From NCBI GenBank assembly GCA_964469165.1, contig CAYXXZ010000064.1, forward strand, positions 1-17,832: a stretch of 17,832 nucleotides of DNA, given 5' to 3'. A program made the position numbers and the translations under genes. This DNA comes from CAYXXZ01 sp964469165 (GTDB lineage: Bacteria; Pseudomonadota; Gammaproteobacteria; Pseudomonadales; Porticoccaceae). Shown here one piece after another: positions 1 to 6,863 of the stretch. Below the pieces are notes generated by a model. It searched no databases, was not told the origin of the DNA, and saw only the letters and a list, made by a program, of their open reading frames with translations. Each line of letters begins with the position of its first letter. Position 1 is the stretch's first letter.

Positions 1-55
1 GTGAACTGTGAACTGTGAACTGTGAACTGTGAACTGTGAACTGTGAACTGTGAAC
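1..55. repeat. Tandem heptanucleotide array, (GTGAACT) about 7.9 copies
   Basis: Seven perfect GTGAACT units are followed by a truncated eighth (GTGAAC), with no interruption. The array begins at the first base of the window, so its full length is unknown. It ends 41 bases before the start codon of the AI-2E-family gene, so it lies in or next to that gene's upstream region. Perfect unit identity suggests recent expansion, and copy number may vary between strains by slipped-strand replication. It has no spacers, so it is not a CRISPR array. Other heptamer-based repeats occur at 10031-10143 and in the palindromic elements at 1218, 1500, 16830 and 16950. Confidence 0.95.
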
Positions 56-96
56 CCTTCCCGCGCCAAAACACGCTGTCACGGAGATGAAAAGCA

Positions 97-1206
97 ATGA
101 AAGAAAAACTGGAGCAGCGCGCCTTTCTGCTGGTGCTGATGGGGATAAGCATCCTTTTCCTCTACTTGTTGAAGCCGTTCTTCGCACCGATTTTCTGGGC
201 CTGTGCCCTGAGCCTGGTGTTTTTCCCCGTCTATCAGCGCCTCGAGGCATGGTGGGGGCATCGGCCCAACAGCTCGGCGCTGGCGACATTGCTGGTGAGC
301 ATCTGTGTCGTGGTGGCGCCGGTCATCCTGATCCTGCTTTCGTTCCTGCAGGAGGCCGCCGACCTCTACCGGCGCATCGAAGAGGGCGAGGTCAAGCCGG
401 GCGCCGTTCTGGATAGCGTGCAAAGTGCGTTGCCGGCACTGCAAACCTTGATCGACCGCCTCGGCATCGACCTGGATTCGATCAAGAAACAGGCCGCGGA
501 TGCGGCGGTCAACCTGAGCCGTATACTGGCGCAACACGCCCTTTCGATTGGTCAGAGTGCTTTCGGGTTCGTGCTCAATCTGGCACTGATGCTGTATCTG
601 GCGTTTTTCCTGTTGCGGGATGGCCGCAAGCTGATCAGGTTGTTGATTCGTGCCCTGCCTCTGGGCGACGCACGCGAACGCCTGTTGTTTGCCAAGTTTG
701 CCGAGGTGACGCGCGCCACCATCAAGGGCAACCTGATGGTCGCCGCCGTGCAGGGGGCATTGGGCGGAATTATTTTTGCGATTCTCGGTCTTCCCGCCGC
801 GGTGTTGTGGGGCGTGGCGATGGCGGTGTTGTCGTTGCTTCCCGCCGTGGGGGCGGGCCTGGTGTGGGGGCCCGCGGCGATCTATCTGTTTGCGTCGGGC
901 AGCTGGGTTTCCGCCGTGGTGCTGACGCTTTACGGAATCCTGGTGATCGGCCTCGCCGACAACGTTCTGCGCCCCATTCTGGTGGGGCGCGACACCAAAC
1001 TGCCCGACTGGCTGGTACTGTTGTCCACATTGGGCGGCCTGGTGATGGTGGGCATCAATGGCTTCGTCATCGGTCCGCTGGTGGCCGCGCTGTTCGTGGT
1101 GTTCTGGCAGATCTTCAGCAATGATTTCTATCGCGGGGACGGCGACGAAACCCTCGGCGACACCGAGGCCCCGCCGCCGCTACCCGCGGAGGAGCAAAGC
1201 TCGTAG
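97..1206 (+). CDS. AI-2E family transporter (PerM/YdiK-type membrane protein)
   Basis: This is a 369-residue polytopic inner-membrane protein of the AI-2E transporter/PerM family. Members are variously linked to autoinducer-2 export, ion/proton antiport or permease roles, so the substrate here is not known. Hydrophobic segments lie at about residues 9-45 (a hairpin), 62-84, 152-173, 212-265 (several), 270-290 and 303-340. Between 85 and 150 is the hydrophilic, helical periplasmic region usual in the family. Family signatures are visible: LLPAVGAGLVWGP at 247-259 and ADNVLRPILVG at 287-297. The tail from 343 is acidic and proline-rich and probably cytoplasmic. Length matches the usual 340-380 residues. 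The start at 97 has GGAG ten bases upstream (83-86). The gene stands alone and faces a convergent lipoprotein gene; a heptamer tandem array sits just upstream. Confidence 0.9.
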   Translation: MKEKLEQRAFLLVLMGISILFLYLLKPFFAPIFWACALSLVFFPVYQRLEAWWGHRPNSSALATLLVSICVVVAPVILILLSFLQEAADLYRRIEEGEVKPGAVLDSVQSALPALQTLIDRLGIDLDSIKKQAADAAVNLSRILAQHALSIGQSAFGFVLNLALMLYLAFFLLRDGRKLIRLLIRALPLGDARERLLFAKFAEVTRATIKGNLMVAAVQGALGGIIFAILGLPAAVLWGVAMAVLSLLPAVGAGLVWGPAAIYLFASGSWVSAVVLTLYGILVIGLADNVLRPILVGRDTKLPDWLVLLSTLGGLVMVGINGFVIGPLVAALFVVFWQIFSNDFYRGDGDETLGDTEAPPPLPAEEQSS

Positions 1207-1217
1207 TGCTGGGTTAT

Positions 1218-1301
1218 GAGCTATAAGCCGTAAGCTCTAAGTTGAACGCTGGCGGAACTCGGTTCTGGCGATGCTTCTGCTTGGAGCTTATGGCTTGGAG
1301 C
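1218..1301. repeat. Palindromic heptamer element, copy 1
   Basis: An imperfect palindrome of about 84 bp. The left arm (1218-1240) is made of heptamer-like units, GCTATAA then GCCGTAA then GCTCTAA. The core is 42 bp (1241-1282), and the right arm (1283-1301) is a degenerate reverse complement of the left. The core itself contains a small palindrome around GGAACTCGGTTCT. The same 42-bp core, without insertions or deletions, recurs at 1516-1557, 16852-16893 and 16953-16994. Its right arm is the most diverged of the family. It starts 11 bases after the stop of the AI-2E-family gene. Confidence 0.8.
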
Positions 1302-1374
1302 CTGTTCATAATCTCTTGATCCAGCACTGTTTGCCTGAGTTCCACGTAAACGCCGAGGTCACTATCCGTACTCG

Positions 1375-1451
1375 TGTAGGAGCCTGCCTGCAGGCGACAC
1401 AACCTTCGGGACGCATGGCAACACGGGGTCGCTTGCAGGCAAGCTCCTACA
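1375..1451. repeat. REP-like inverted repeat (TGTAGGAGC type)
   Basis: Two 24-bp arms face each other, at 1375-1398 and 1428-1451, matching at 22 of 24 positions when one is reverse-complemented. They are separated by 29 bp. The arms begin TGTAGGAGCCTGCCTGCAGG and end in the mirrored AGCTCCTACA. This resembles the TGTAGGAGC... REP-type palindromes common in Pseudomonas and related gammaproteobacterial intergenic DNA. It lies between two copies of the heptamer palindromes in a convergent junction, so it may act on the 3' ends of both flanking transcripts. No open reading frame here looks like a real gene. Confidence 0.8.
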
Positions 1452-1499
1452 ATAGCGTTCCAAACAAAGCCTGTAGCGCCGTGGTTGAGCTATAAAGTT

Positions 1500-1571
1500 G
1501 AGCTGTAAGTTCTAAGTTGAATTCTGACAGAGCTCAGTTCTTGCAGTGCTCCTGCTTATGGCTTACAGCTC
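1500..1571. repeat. Palindromic heptamer element, copy 2
   Basis: Second copy, about 72 bp. Left arm is 1500-1515, the 42-bp core is 1516-1557, and the right arm is 1558-1571 (ATGGCTTACAGCTC), which is complementary to GAGCTGTAAG at the left edge. A partial extra arm, GAGCTATAAAGTT, precedes it at 1487-1499, suggesting duplication or slippage of the heptamer arm. It ends 26 bases before the end of the minus-strand lipoprotein gene. In the 391-bp junction 1207-1597 I see only this element, copy 1, the REP-like repeat and short unique spacers. Confidence 0.8.
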
Positions 1572-1597
1572 ACCCTGGAATTGCCGCCGCTACCATC

Positions 1598-2542
1598 TCA
1601 ATAACCCGACTTTCTCGCCACGGCAACAGGCGCGTCCCGGCTGAGCAGCAGCAGTTGCCCCTCGCTGTTGAAATCGAAGCGATCGATACCGGGAAGTTTT
1701 TTCAGAAACGCGGCTTCCTGCTCCATCAACGGCGGCTGGCAGGCGCGGCGCGTACTGACCAGCTCCGATATGCCGAGGCCGTCGCCTTTCACCTGGTACT
1801 GTCCGCTGTACCAGTTGCAGGAGGCGGAACCGGCGATGAGGCCGTCGTCGACGAAGTTGATGGTTATCTCGCTGTCCGCCACCACGGGATTGCCATCGAG
1901 AGACACCACCCGCCACTGTTCACCCTGCAACAGCCGCTTGGGATCGCCGCCGCAGCCGGCGAGGGGCTCGCTGTCGAGGGTCATGCGCACGCTGTAGGGA
2001 TAAACCATGCCCGACATGCTGTCGTGGCAGAGTTGCTGCGAGATGCGCAGGTCCGTCACGCGGTTCTGGTTTTCAACGTCGATGAGAATGTCGTTGCCGG
2101 CGCTGTTTTGCACATAGCTTGCGGTGATCTCCCGCGCCGCGCCCGGGCGGTCGAGACTGAAGGTGCCGCCGTCGAGATCGAACGCCCAGAAGGGTTCGTT
2201 GCCGCGCGCCTTGAAGGGTTCGGCAAGGGTTCCGGCGGCAACACACTGGGGCCAGGGCTTGTCCTTGATGCGTAGTTGCGCGGTATTGCCCTTGTTCCAG
2301 AAACTGGTGGACTCGTCGCCCGGCTCCACGTAACGGGCGCCGGATGCGCTGATGGCCTGGCGCATGCTGATCCGCTCCTGCCCGGTGTCCAGTGTCAGCT
2401 CTTCGCCGCTGAACACGGCGCTCACGGTGAGGGCGCCGCAGTGCATGGTCATGGCAATGGGTTCTGGCTCCCGCACCTTGGTGATGCAGCCCGCAAGCAG
2501 TGTTGCAACGGCAATCATGCCAACGCCCAGTATCTGTTTCAT
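1598..2542 (-). CDS. Lipoprotein with MliC-like, COG3650-like and META (HslJ-like) domains
   Basis: A 314-residue predicted lipoprotein. The start at 2542 is preferred over an upstream ATG at 2587 because it is preceded by AGGAG at good spacing and begins a lipoprotein signal: MKQILGVGMIAVATLLAGC, with the lipidated Cys at 19. Three domains follow. Residues 30-100 resemble MliC, the membrane-bound inhibitor of c-type lysozyme (SASGARY at 65-71, FWNKG at 81-85, Cys35/Cys100 as a likely disulfide). Residues 105-198 resemble the COG3650 family (ARGNEPFWAFDL, then C172 and DSMSGMVYPYSV, C197). Residues 205-312 are a META domain as in HslJ (WRVVSLDGNPV, GSASCNWYSGQY, ACQPPLMEQE). The position-20 Ile gives no inner-membrane retention signal, so outer-membrane placement is likely. 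It is divergent from a secreted D-Ala-D-Ala dipeptidase, suggesting an envelope-protection role. Domain calls come from motif recall, not a search. Confidence 0.82.
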   Translation of the reverse strand: MKQILGVGMIAVATLLAGCITKVREPEPIAMTMHCGALTVSAVFSGEELTLDTGQERISMRQAISASGARYVEPGDESTSFWNKGNTAQLRIKDKPWPQCVAAGTLAEPFKARGNEPFWAFDLDGGTFSLDRPGAAREITASYVQNSAGNDILIDVENQNRVTDLRISQQLCHDSMSGMVYPYSVRMTLDSEPLAGCGGDPKRLLQGEQWRVVSLDGNPVVADSEITINFVDDGLIAGSASCNWYSGQYQVKGDGLGISELVSTRRACQPPLMEQEAAFLKKLPGIDRFDFNSEGQLLLLSRDAPVAVARKSGY

Positions 2543-2707
2543 GGCAACGCTCCTGATGAAGATGCTAGTTCTGACAACGCCAAGCATAGTGGTTCCCCGT
2601 GGCCCGGAGAATCCCCTGCACGGAAGTGGAAGTGCCTCGGGTGTTGTTTTCGAGGGGGTCGCGTGGTATTTACAGTTTCACGACCGGCATAAGGAGAAAC
2701 TGTCACC

Positions 2708-3448
2708 ATGGTCAACCCTGGACAAGCGATATCACAAGGGCCGCACAGGTGGCACTGGCTGCTGGCGCTCCTCATTCTTGCCGTGCCCGGCCTTGGTGTG
2801 ACGGCTGAAAAGCCCATTGCGCCCGATCAGCGACCCGATGACATTGTCGATGCGGCAACGCTGATTCCCGGCCTGGTGCTGGATATTCGCTACACCACGG
2901 ATTTCAACTTTGTCGGCGAAGCCATCGACGGCTACATCAAGCCGAAATGCCTGCTTACGCGGCGTGCCGCGAAGGCGTTGCGCACGGTACAGGAGGCACT
3001 TGAAGTCGATGGCATGGGGCTCAAGATCTTTGATTGTTACCGGCCCCAGCGCGCCGTCGACCACTTTGTGCGCTGGGCGGCCGACACCTCGGACACCCGC
3101 ATGAAGGAAACCTTCTACCCGTCGGTGGCGAAGGACAAGCTCTTCGAATTGGGCTACATCGCCGAGCGCTCAGGCCATAGCCGTGGCAGCACCCTGGACG
3201 TCACGCTGGTCAAAGTGAAGAGCGCCAGCGACTACGAAGAGCTCGACATGGGTACCAGGTACGATTTCTTCGACGAACTTTCCCACACCGACAATCCCGC
3301 CGCGAGCACCGTGGCCCGCAACAATCGCCAGCGCCTGAAGGCAGTGATGGAGAGCCACGGCTTCGTCAATCTACCGGAAGAATGGTGGCACTACACCCTC
3401 AGGGATGAGCCTTATTCCGACGTCTATTTCGATTTTCCGGTGGAGTAG
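2708..3448 (+). CDS. D-alanyl-D-alanine dipeptidase, VanX/DdpX-type (peptidase M15D), secreted
   Basis: A 246-residue zinc dipeptidase predicted to hydrolyse D-Ala-D-Ala in the periplasm, releasing D-alanine for peptidoglycan turnover or nutrition. Residues 1-33 form a signal peptide (hydrophobic core LLALLILAVPGLG, likely cut after VTA). The M15D active site is visible: SGHSRGSTLD at 155-164 supplies His157 and Asp164 as zinc ligands, EEWWH at 224-228 supplies the catalytic Glu225 and the third ligand His228, and YRPQ at 111-114 carries the conserved Arg112. AAGGAGA at 2691-2697 precedes the ATG at good spacing. There is no vanR/S/H/A around it, so this is a housekeeping or scavenging enzyme rather than a glycopeptide-resistance cassette. 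It is divergent from the MliC/META lipoprotein, with 165 bases between the starts. Confidence 0.92.
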   Translation: MVNPGQAISQGPHRWHWLLALLILAVPGLGVTAEKPIAPDQRPDDIVDAATLIPGLVLDIRYTTDFNFVGEAIDGYIKPKCLLTRRAAKALRTVQEALEVDGMGLKIFDCYRPQRAVDHFVRWAADTSDTRMKETFYPSVAKDKLFELGYIAERSGHSRGSTLDVTLVKVKSASDYEELDMGTRYDFFDELSHTDNPAASTVARNNRQRLKAVMESHGFVNLPEEWWHYTLRDEPYSDVYFDFPVE

Positions 3449-3456
3449 GTTTTCCG

Positions 3457-3515
3457 GGTTGCACGTGGGTGCCAAATCAACGCGACGCTGTCGCGCTAGG
3501 CACCCAGGTGCAACC
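3457..3515. repeat. Nested inverted repeat in convergent junction
   Basis: Outer arms at 3457-3473 (GGTTGCACGTGGGTGCC) and 3499-3515 are complementary at 16 of 17 positions. Inside the loop a second perfect stem, CGCGAC-GCT-GTCGCG, occupies 3481-3495. The structure fills the 76-bp gap between the convergent dipeptidase and dehydrogenase genes. There is no T-run on either strand after the stem, so it is not a classical intrinsic terminator. A REP-like element or an mRNA 3'-end stabiliser shared by both transcripts fits better. Confidence 0.85.
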
Positions 3516-3524
3516 TGTAACGTG

Positions 3525-4724
3525 CTACAACTTGTAATCCTCGATCACCGCCCACGGCAGCCCGTACTTGTTGAGATCTTCCATGAAGGGATCCGGGTCC
3601 AGCTGTTCCATGTTCCACACGCCGGGCTTGTGCCACTTTTTCTCGAGCATCAGCTTGGCGCCGATCATGGCGGGCACGCCGGTGGTGTAGGAGATCGCCT
3701 GGGATTTCACTTCCTTGTAGCAGTCCTGGTGGTCCTTGATCTGATAGACGTAGACGGTCTTCTCCACGCCGTCCTTGATGCCGGTCACCACGCAGCCGAT
3801 ACAGGTCTTGCCCACGGTGCGTGGCCCGAGGCTCGCGGGGTCTGGCAGCAGGGTGCGCAGGAACTGGATCGGCACGATCTGCTGGCCCTGGAACTCCACG
3901 GGCTCGATGCTGGTCATCCCCACGTTGCCGAGTACTTCGAGGTGCTTGAGGTAGCTGTCGCCGAAACTCATCCAGAACTGGGCGCGCTTCAGGGTGGGGA
4001 AGTTCACCACCAGGGATTCCAGCTCTTCGTGGTAGAGGCGGTAGATATTGTAGGTACCCACGTCGTCGGGGCAGGTGAATTCCCGCTTCGTCGACATCGG
4101 GGGCGTAGTGACGAACTGGCCATTTTCCCAGTGCCGGCAATCGGCGGTCACTTCACGGATGTTGATTTCCGGATTGAAATTGGTGGCAAAGGGGTAGCCG
4201 TGATTGCCGCCGTTCACGTCGATGATGTCGAGGGTGTGGATTTCATCGAAATAATGCTTGGCGATCCACGCCGTGAACACGTTGGTGGCGCCCGGGTCGA
4301 AGCCCGAGCCGAGCAGGGCCATGAGACCGGCCTTCTCGAATTTTTCCCGATAGGCCCACTGCCACTTGTACTCGAACCTGGCGGTGTCGAGAGGTTCGTA
4401 GTTGGCGGTGTCCAGGTAATCGACGCCCGCCTCCAGGCACGCGTCCATGATGGTGAGGTCCTGGTAGGGCAGCGCCACGTTGATCACCAGTGCGGGCTGT
4501 TCGGCCTCGAGCAGGGCGGCCAGCTCAGGCACGTTGTCGGCATCCACCTGCGCCGTGCGAATGGCGCGGCCCTGCACTTCCTGAATCTGTGCGGCGATCG
4601 CCTTGCACTTTTCTTCGGTGCGGCTCGCCAGCAGAATGTCGCTGAATACTTCGGGCAGCTGCGCACATTTGTGAGCGACGACGCCGCCGACACCGCCGGC
4701 GCCAATGATGATCACTTTTGCCAT
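3525..4724 (-). CDS. Carboxynorspermidine/carboxyspermidine dehydrogenase (saccharopine dehydrogenase family)
   Basis: A 399-residue cytosolic NAD(P)H-dependent enzyme of the saccharopine dehydrogenase family. The carboxynorspermidine synthase branch condenses L-aspartate-beta-semialdehyde with diaminopropane or putrescine to give carboxynorspermidine or carboxyspermidine. The N-terminus is a Rossmann dinucleotide-binding motif, VIIIGAGGVGG (4-14). The central and C-terminal parts carry recognisable family stretches such as LLGSGFDPGATNVF, VNGGNHGYPFATNFNPEINI and SYTTGVPAMIGAKLML. Length is typical (about 400). A very strong GGAGGAG site precedes the ATG by seven bases. It lies downstream of speA on the same strand, so agmatine-derived putrescine is a plausible substrate. 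The usual partner carboxynorspermidine decarboxylase (nspC) is not in the window. The intergenic gap to speA holds CCCTCTCCC palindromes. Exact substrate preference cannot be read from sequence. Confidence 0.9.
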   Translation of the reverse strand: MAKVIIIGAGGVGGVVAHKCAQLPEVFSDILLASRTEEKCKAIAAQIQEVQGRAIRTAQVDADNVPELAALLEAEQPALVINVALPYQDLTIMDACLEAGVDYLDTANYEPLDTARFEYKWQWAYREKFEKAGLMALLGSGFDPGATNVFTAWIAKHYFDEIHTLDIIDVNGGNHGYPFATNFNPEINIREVTADCRHWENGQFVTTPPMSTKREFTCPDDVGTYNIYRLYHEELESLVVNFPTLKRAQFWMSFGDSYLKHLEVLGNVGMTSIEPVEFQGQQIVPIQFLRTLLPDPASLGPRTVGKTCIGCVVTGIKDGVEKTVYVYQIKDHQDCYKEVKSQAISYTTGVPAMIGAKLMLEKKWHKPGVWNMEQLDPDPFMEDLNKYGLPWAVIEDYKL

Positions 4725-4781
4725 GGTTTCACTCCTCCAGAACGGTTTCGTTGCAAGTGTTTACAGCTTCCCTCTCCCCCG

Positions 4782-4805
4782 CCCCTCTCCCTGAAGGGAG
4801 AGGGG
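4782..4805. repeat. CCCTCTCCC palindrome, copy 1
   Basis: A near-perfect 24-bp palindrome: CCCCTCTCCCT, a GA centre, then the complementary AGGGAGAGGGG. It lies in the 164-bp gap between speA and the downstream dehydrogenase gene on the minus strand, 57 bases upstream of the latter's start. In RNA it would fold into a very stable stem in the leader of the dehydrogenase. There is no U-tract. Similar CCCTCTCCC...GGGAGAGGG repeats are scattered in many high-GC proteobacterial genomes. Confidence 0.85.
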
Positions 4806-4846
4806 AGCCCACCTTCCTTCAGAGAAGGGAGCTGCCCGTTTGAATT

Positions 4847-4880
4847 CCCTCTCCCTTCAGGGAGAGGGCCAGGGAGAGGG
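4847..4880. repeat. CCCTCTCCC palindrome, copy 2 with extra half-arm
   Basis: CCCTCTCCCT, a TC centre, then AGGGAGAGGG form a 22-bp palindrome at 4847-4868. A further AGGGAGAGGG half-arm follows at 4871-4880, only eight bases from the speA stop. The left arm of copy 1 or copy 2 could pair with either right arm, so alternative folds are possible. The position, straight after speA on the minus strand, suggests 3'-end processing or partial termination between the two polyamine genes. Confidence 0.82.
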
Positions 4881-4888
4881 CCGAGCGA

Positions 4889-6805
4889 TCAGCGCTCGAA
4901 ATACGTGTAGCCGCGCAGGCTCTCCGTGAAGGCGTTGAGCATTTTCTGGCGCTCGGCCACGGTGATCCTGCCGTCGCGCACGGCTTTTTCCGCGGTGTTG
5001 CGGAAGCGACGGAAGAGATTGCCGGGGTCGTATTCCACATAGCTCAACACGTCGGAAATGGTGTCGCCGTGGAGTTCGTGCACGAAATCGAAGCTGCCGT
5101 CGCTGTTGATGCGCACACTCACCACGTTGGTGTCGCCGAACAGGTTGTGCAGATCGCCGAGGGTTTCCTGATAGGCGCCGACCAGGAACACCGCCAGGTA
5201 GTATTCGTTGTCGTTGCACAGTGGGTGCAGGGGCAGGGTCTTGCGCTCGCCTTCGGGGTGCGCGAAGCGGTCGATCTTGCCATCGCAGTCACAGGTGAGG
5301 TCGGCAATGATGGCCTCGCGCACCGGCTTTTCGTTGAGGCGGTGAATGGGCATCACCGGGAACGTCTGACCGATCGCCCAGAAATCGGGCAGCGACTGGA
5401 ACACACTGAAATTGCCGTAATAGATATCGGCGAGTTGTTCGGTGAGATTCTCCAGCACGATCGGGACGCGGTCGATCTCGGGGATCAGCTTGGCGATCTT
5501 CTGCACCACCGCCAGATAGTAGTTTTCGCCGATCGAGCGCATGCGCAGCTTGATCTCGCCGCGCTTGAACTGCATGCGCAGCGATTCGAGATAGTAGACC
5601 GCGTCGTTGTAGCATTCCTGAACGTTTTTCAGGTTGGTGCCGTCGAGCAGAGCGGCGAGATTGCGCACTTCGTCGGGCGCATCGTCGGGCAATATTTCCG
5701 GTAGCGGGCCGGGCTCGAAATTGGTGACGGTGAGAATGTTGAACAGCAGCACCGAGGTATAGGCCACGGTGGCGCGGCCCGATTCGCTGACGATGGTGGG
5801 GTGCGGAATATCCTCGGGGTCGAGTGATTCCTGAATGGCCTCCACCACGTCCACCGCGTATTCCTGCAGCGAGTAGTTGCGGCTCTGCTGGCTGCCGCCG
5901 CGAGAGCCGTCGTAGTCTACCGCCAGGCCGCCACCGATGTCCAGGTAGCCCAGCGGCGCGCCCTCTTCCACCAGGTCGATATAGTAGCGACAGGCTTCGC
6001 GGATGCCGGCGCGAATGTTCTGGATGTTGGGAATCTGCGAGCCGAGGTGGAAGTGGATCAGGCGCAGGCAATGCAGCATGTCGGCGGCCTTGAGCAGGTC
6101 GACCGCCTCAATGAGTTGCTGTGTGTTGAGGCCGAACAGGCTGCGGTCGCCGCTGTCCTCGCTCCAGTGGCCGTCGACCTTGGTGCCGAGCTTGAGGCGT
6201 GCGCCAACCATGGGCTCGACGCCGAGGATACGGCTGCGCTCGATGATCAGCGACATTTCTTCCGGGGTTTCGACCACGAAGAAACAGGGAATGCCCAGTT
6301 GGCGCGCACGCAAACCCAGGTCGATGAATTCCTCATCCTTGTAGCCGTTGCAGATGATCAGGCTTTCCGTATCGCGCAACATGGCCATGGCGACCAGCAA
6401 TTCGGCCTTGCTGCCGGCTTCCAGACCGTGGTGATAGCGCTCGCCGAAACGGGCGATCTCGTCGATGATGTGACTCTGCTGGTTCACCTTGATGGGGAAC
6501 ACGCCGCGATAGACGCCTTGATAGTTGGCGCCGTCAATGGCGCTGGCGAAGGCTTCGTTTATCTGGGTGATGGCGGTGTCGAGGTGGTTTTCGATGCGCA
6601 ACAGTACCGGCATCGTCAGGTCGCGCTGACGCAAACCTTCGACGATATCGAGAAGGGACACCTTCTGCGTTTTGCCATTGGTGCCGGCAATCGTCTGGAG
6701 TTCGCCGTTGGCGGCGATGTCGAACAGCCCGGAACCCCATTCGCGAACCGCGTAGCACTCTGCGGCATCGTCTATGGTCCAGGGGGGGAATTCATTGTCT
6801 TTCAA
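4889..6805 (-). CDS. speA: Biosynthetic arginine decarboxylase
   Basis: A 638-residue PLP-dependent group IV decarboxylase that converts L-arginine to agmatine, the first step toward putrescine. The PLP lysine lies in FPIKVNQQ (Lys106). Other hallmarks are GLEAGSKAEL (127-136), HFHLGSQIP (251-259), LDIGGGLAVDYDG (288-300) and ESGRATVAYTS (341-351). The C-terminal TCDCDGKID holds the conserved active-site Cys (about 505), followed by VGAYQETLGDLHNLFGD. Length matches E. coli SpeA (about 630-660). The start is TTG: an in-frame TAG lies seven codons upstream, and GAGGA (complement of 6815-6819) is nine bases before TTG. The first in-frame ATG is too far inside. A carboxy(nor)spermidine dehydrogenase follows on the same strand, consistent with a putrescine-to-spermidine route. 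No agmatinase or agmatine deiminase is in view. Confidence 0.95.
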   Translation of the reverse strand: MKDNEFPPWTIDDAAECYAVREWGSGLFDIAANGELQTIAGTNGKTQKVSLLDIVEGLRQRDLTMPVLLRIENHLDTAITQINEAFASAIDGANYQGVYRGVFPIKVNQQSHIIDEIARFGERYHHGLEAGSKAELLVAMAMLRDTESLIICNGYKDEEFIDLGLRARQLGIPCFFVVETPEEMSLIIERSRILGVEPMVGARLKLGTKVDGHWSEDSGDRSLFGLNTQQLIEAVDLLKAADMLHCLRLIHFHLGSQIPNIQNIRAGIREACRYYIDLVEEGAPLGYLDIGGGLAVDYDGSRGGSQQSRNYSLQEYAVDVVEAIQESLDPEDIPHPTIVSESGRATVAYTSVLLFNILTVTNFEPGPLPEILPDDAPDEVRNLAALLDGTNLKNVQECYNDAVYYLESLRMQFKRGEIKLRMRSIGENYYLAVVQKIAKLIPEIDRVPIVLENLTEQLADIYYGNFSVFQSLPDFWAIGQTFPVMPIHRLNEKPVREAIIADLTCDCDGKIDRFAHPEGERKTLPLHPLCNDNEYYLAVFLVGAYQETLGDLHNLFGDTNVVSVRINSDGSFDFVHELHGDTISDVLSYVEYDPGNLFRRFRNTAEKAVRDGRITVAERQKMLNAFTESLRGYTYFER

Positions 6806-6863
6806 GGGCTTGGGTCCTCGCTAACAGCGGCATGGCAGCATATTGGAAAGGAAAGCGAATAAG

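Noticed and set aside
1..55. CRISPR array
   Set aside because: Units are seven bases and directly abut, with no spacers and no cas genes in view.
1214..1495. Short open frames on both strands in the first convergent junction
   Set aside because: They consist mostly of palindromic repeat sequence, lack ribosome sites, and overlap each other on opposite strands.
2543..2587. N-terminal extension of the lipoprotein to an ATG at 2587
   Set aside because: The extension would put 15 extra residues before a well-formed lipoprotein signal, and the internal ATG at 2542 has a good AGGAG site.
2708..3448. Vancomycin-resistance cassette component (vanX)
   Set aside because: No vanH, vanA or vanRS genes are nearby, the protein carries a signal peptide, and the host is Gram-negative. 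A periplasmic dipeptidase role is more likely.
3457..3515. Classical intrinsic terminator
   Set aside because: The stem is strong but neither strand has a T-run after it.
3405..4910. Long open frame (501 codons) on the plus strand opposite the dehydrogenase gene
   Set aside because: It runs antisense to a gene with clear family motifs, has low-complexity His/Val/Gly-rich composition, and starts inside the dipeptidase gene. It is a product of high-GC codon bias.
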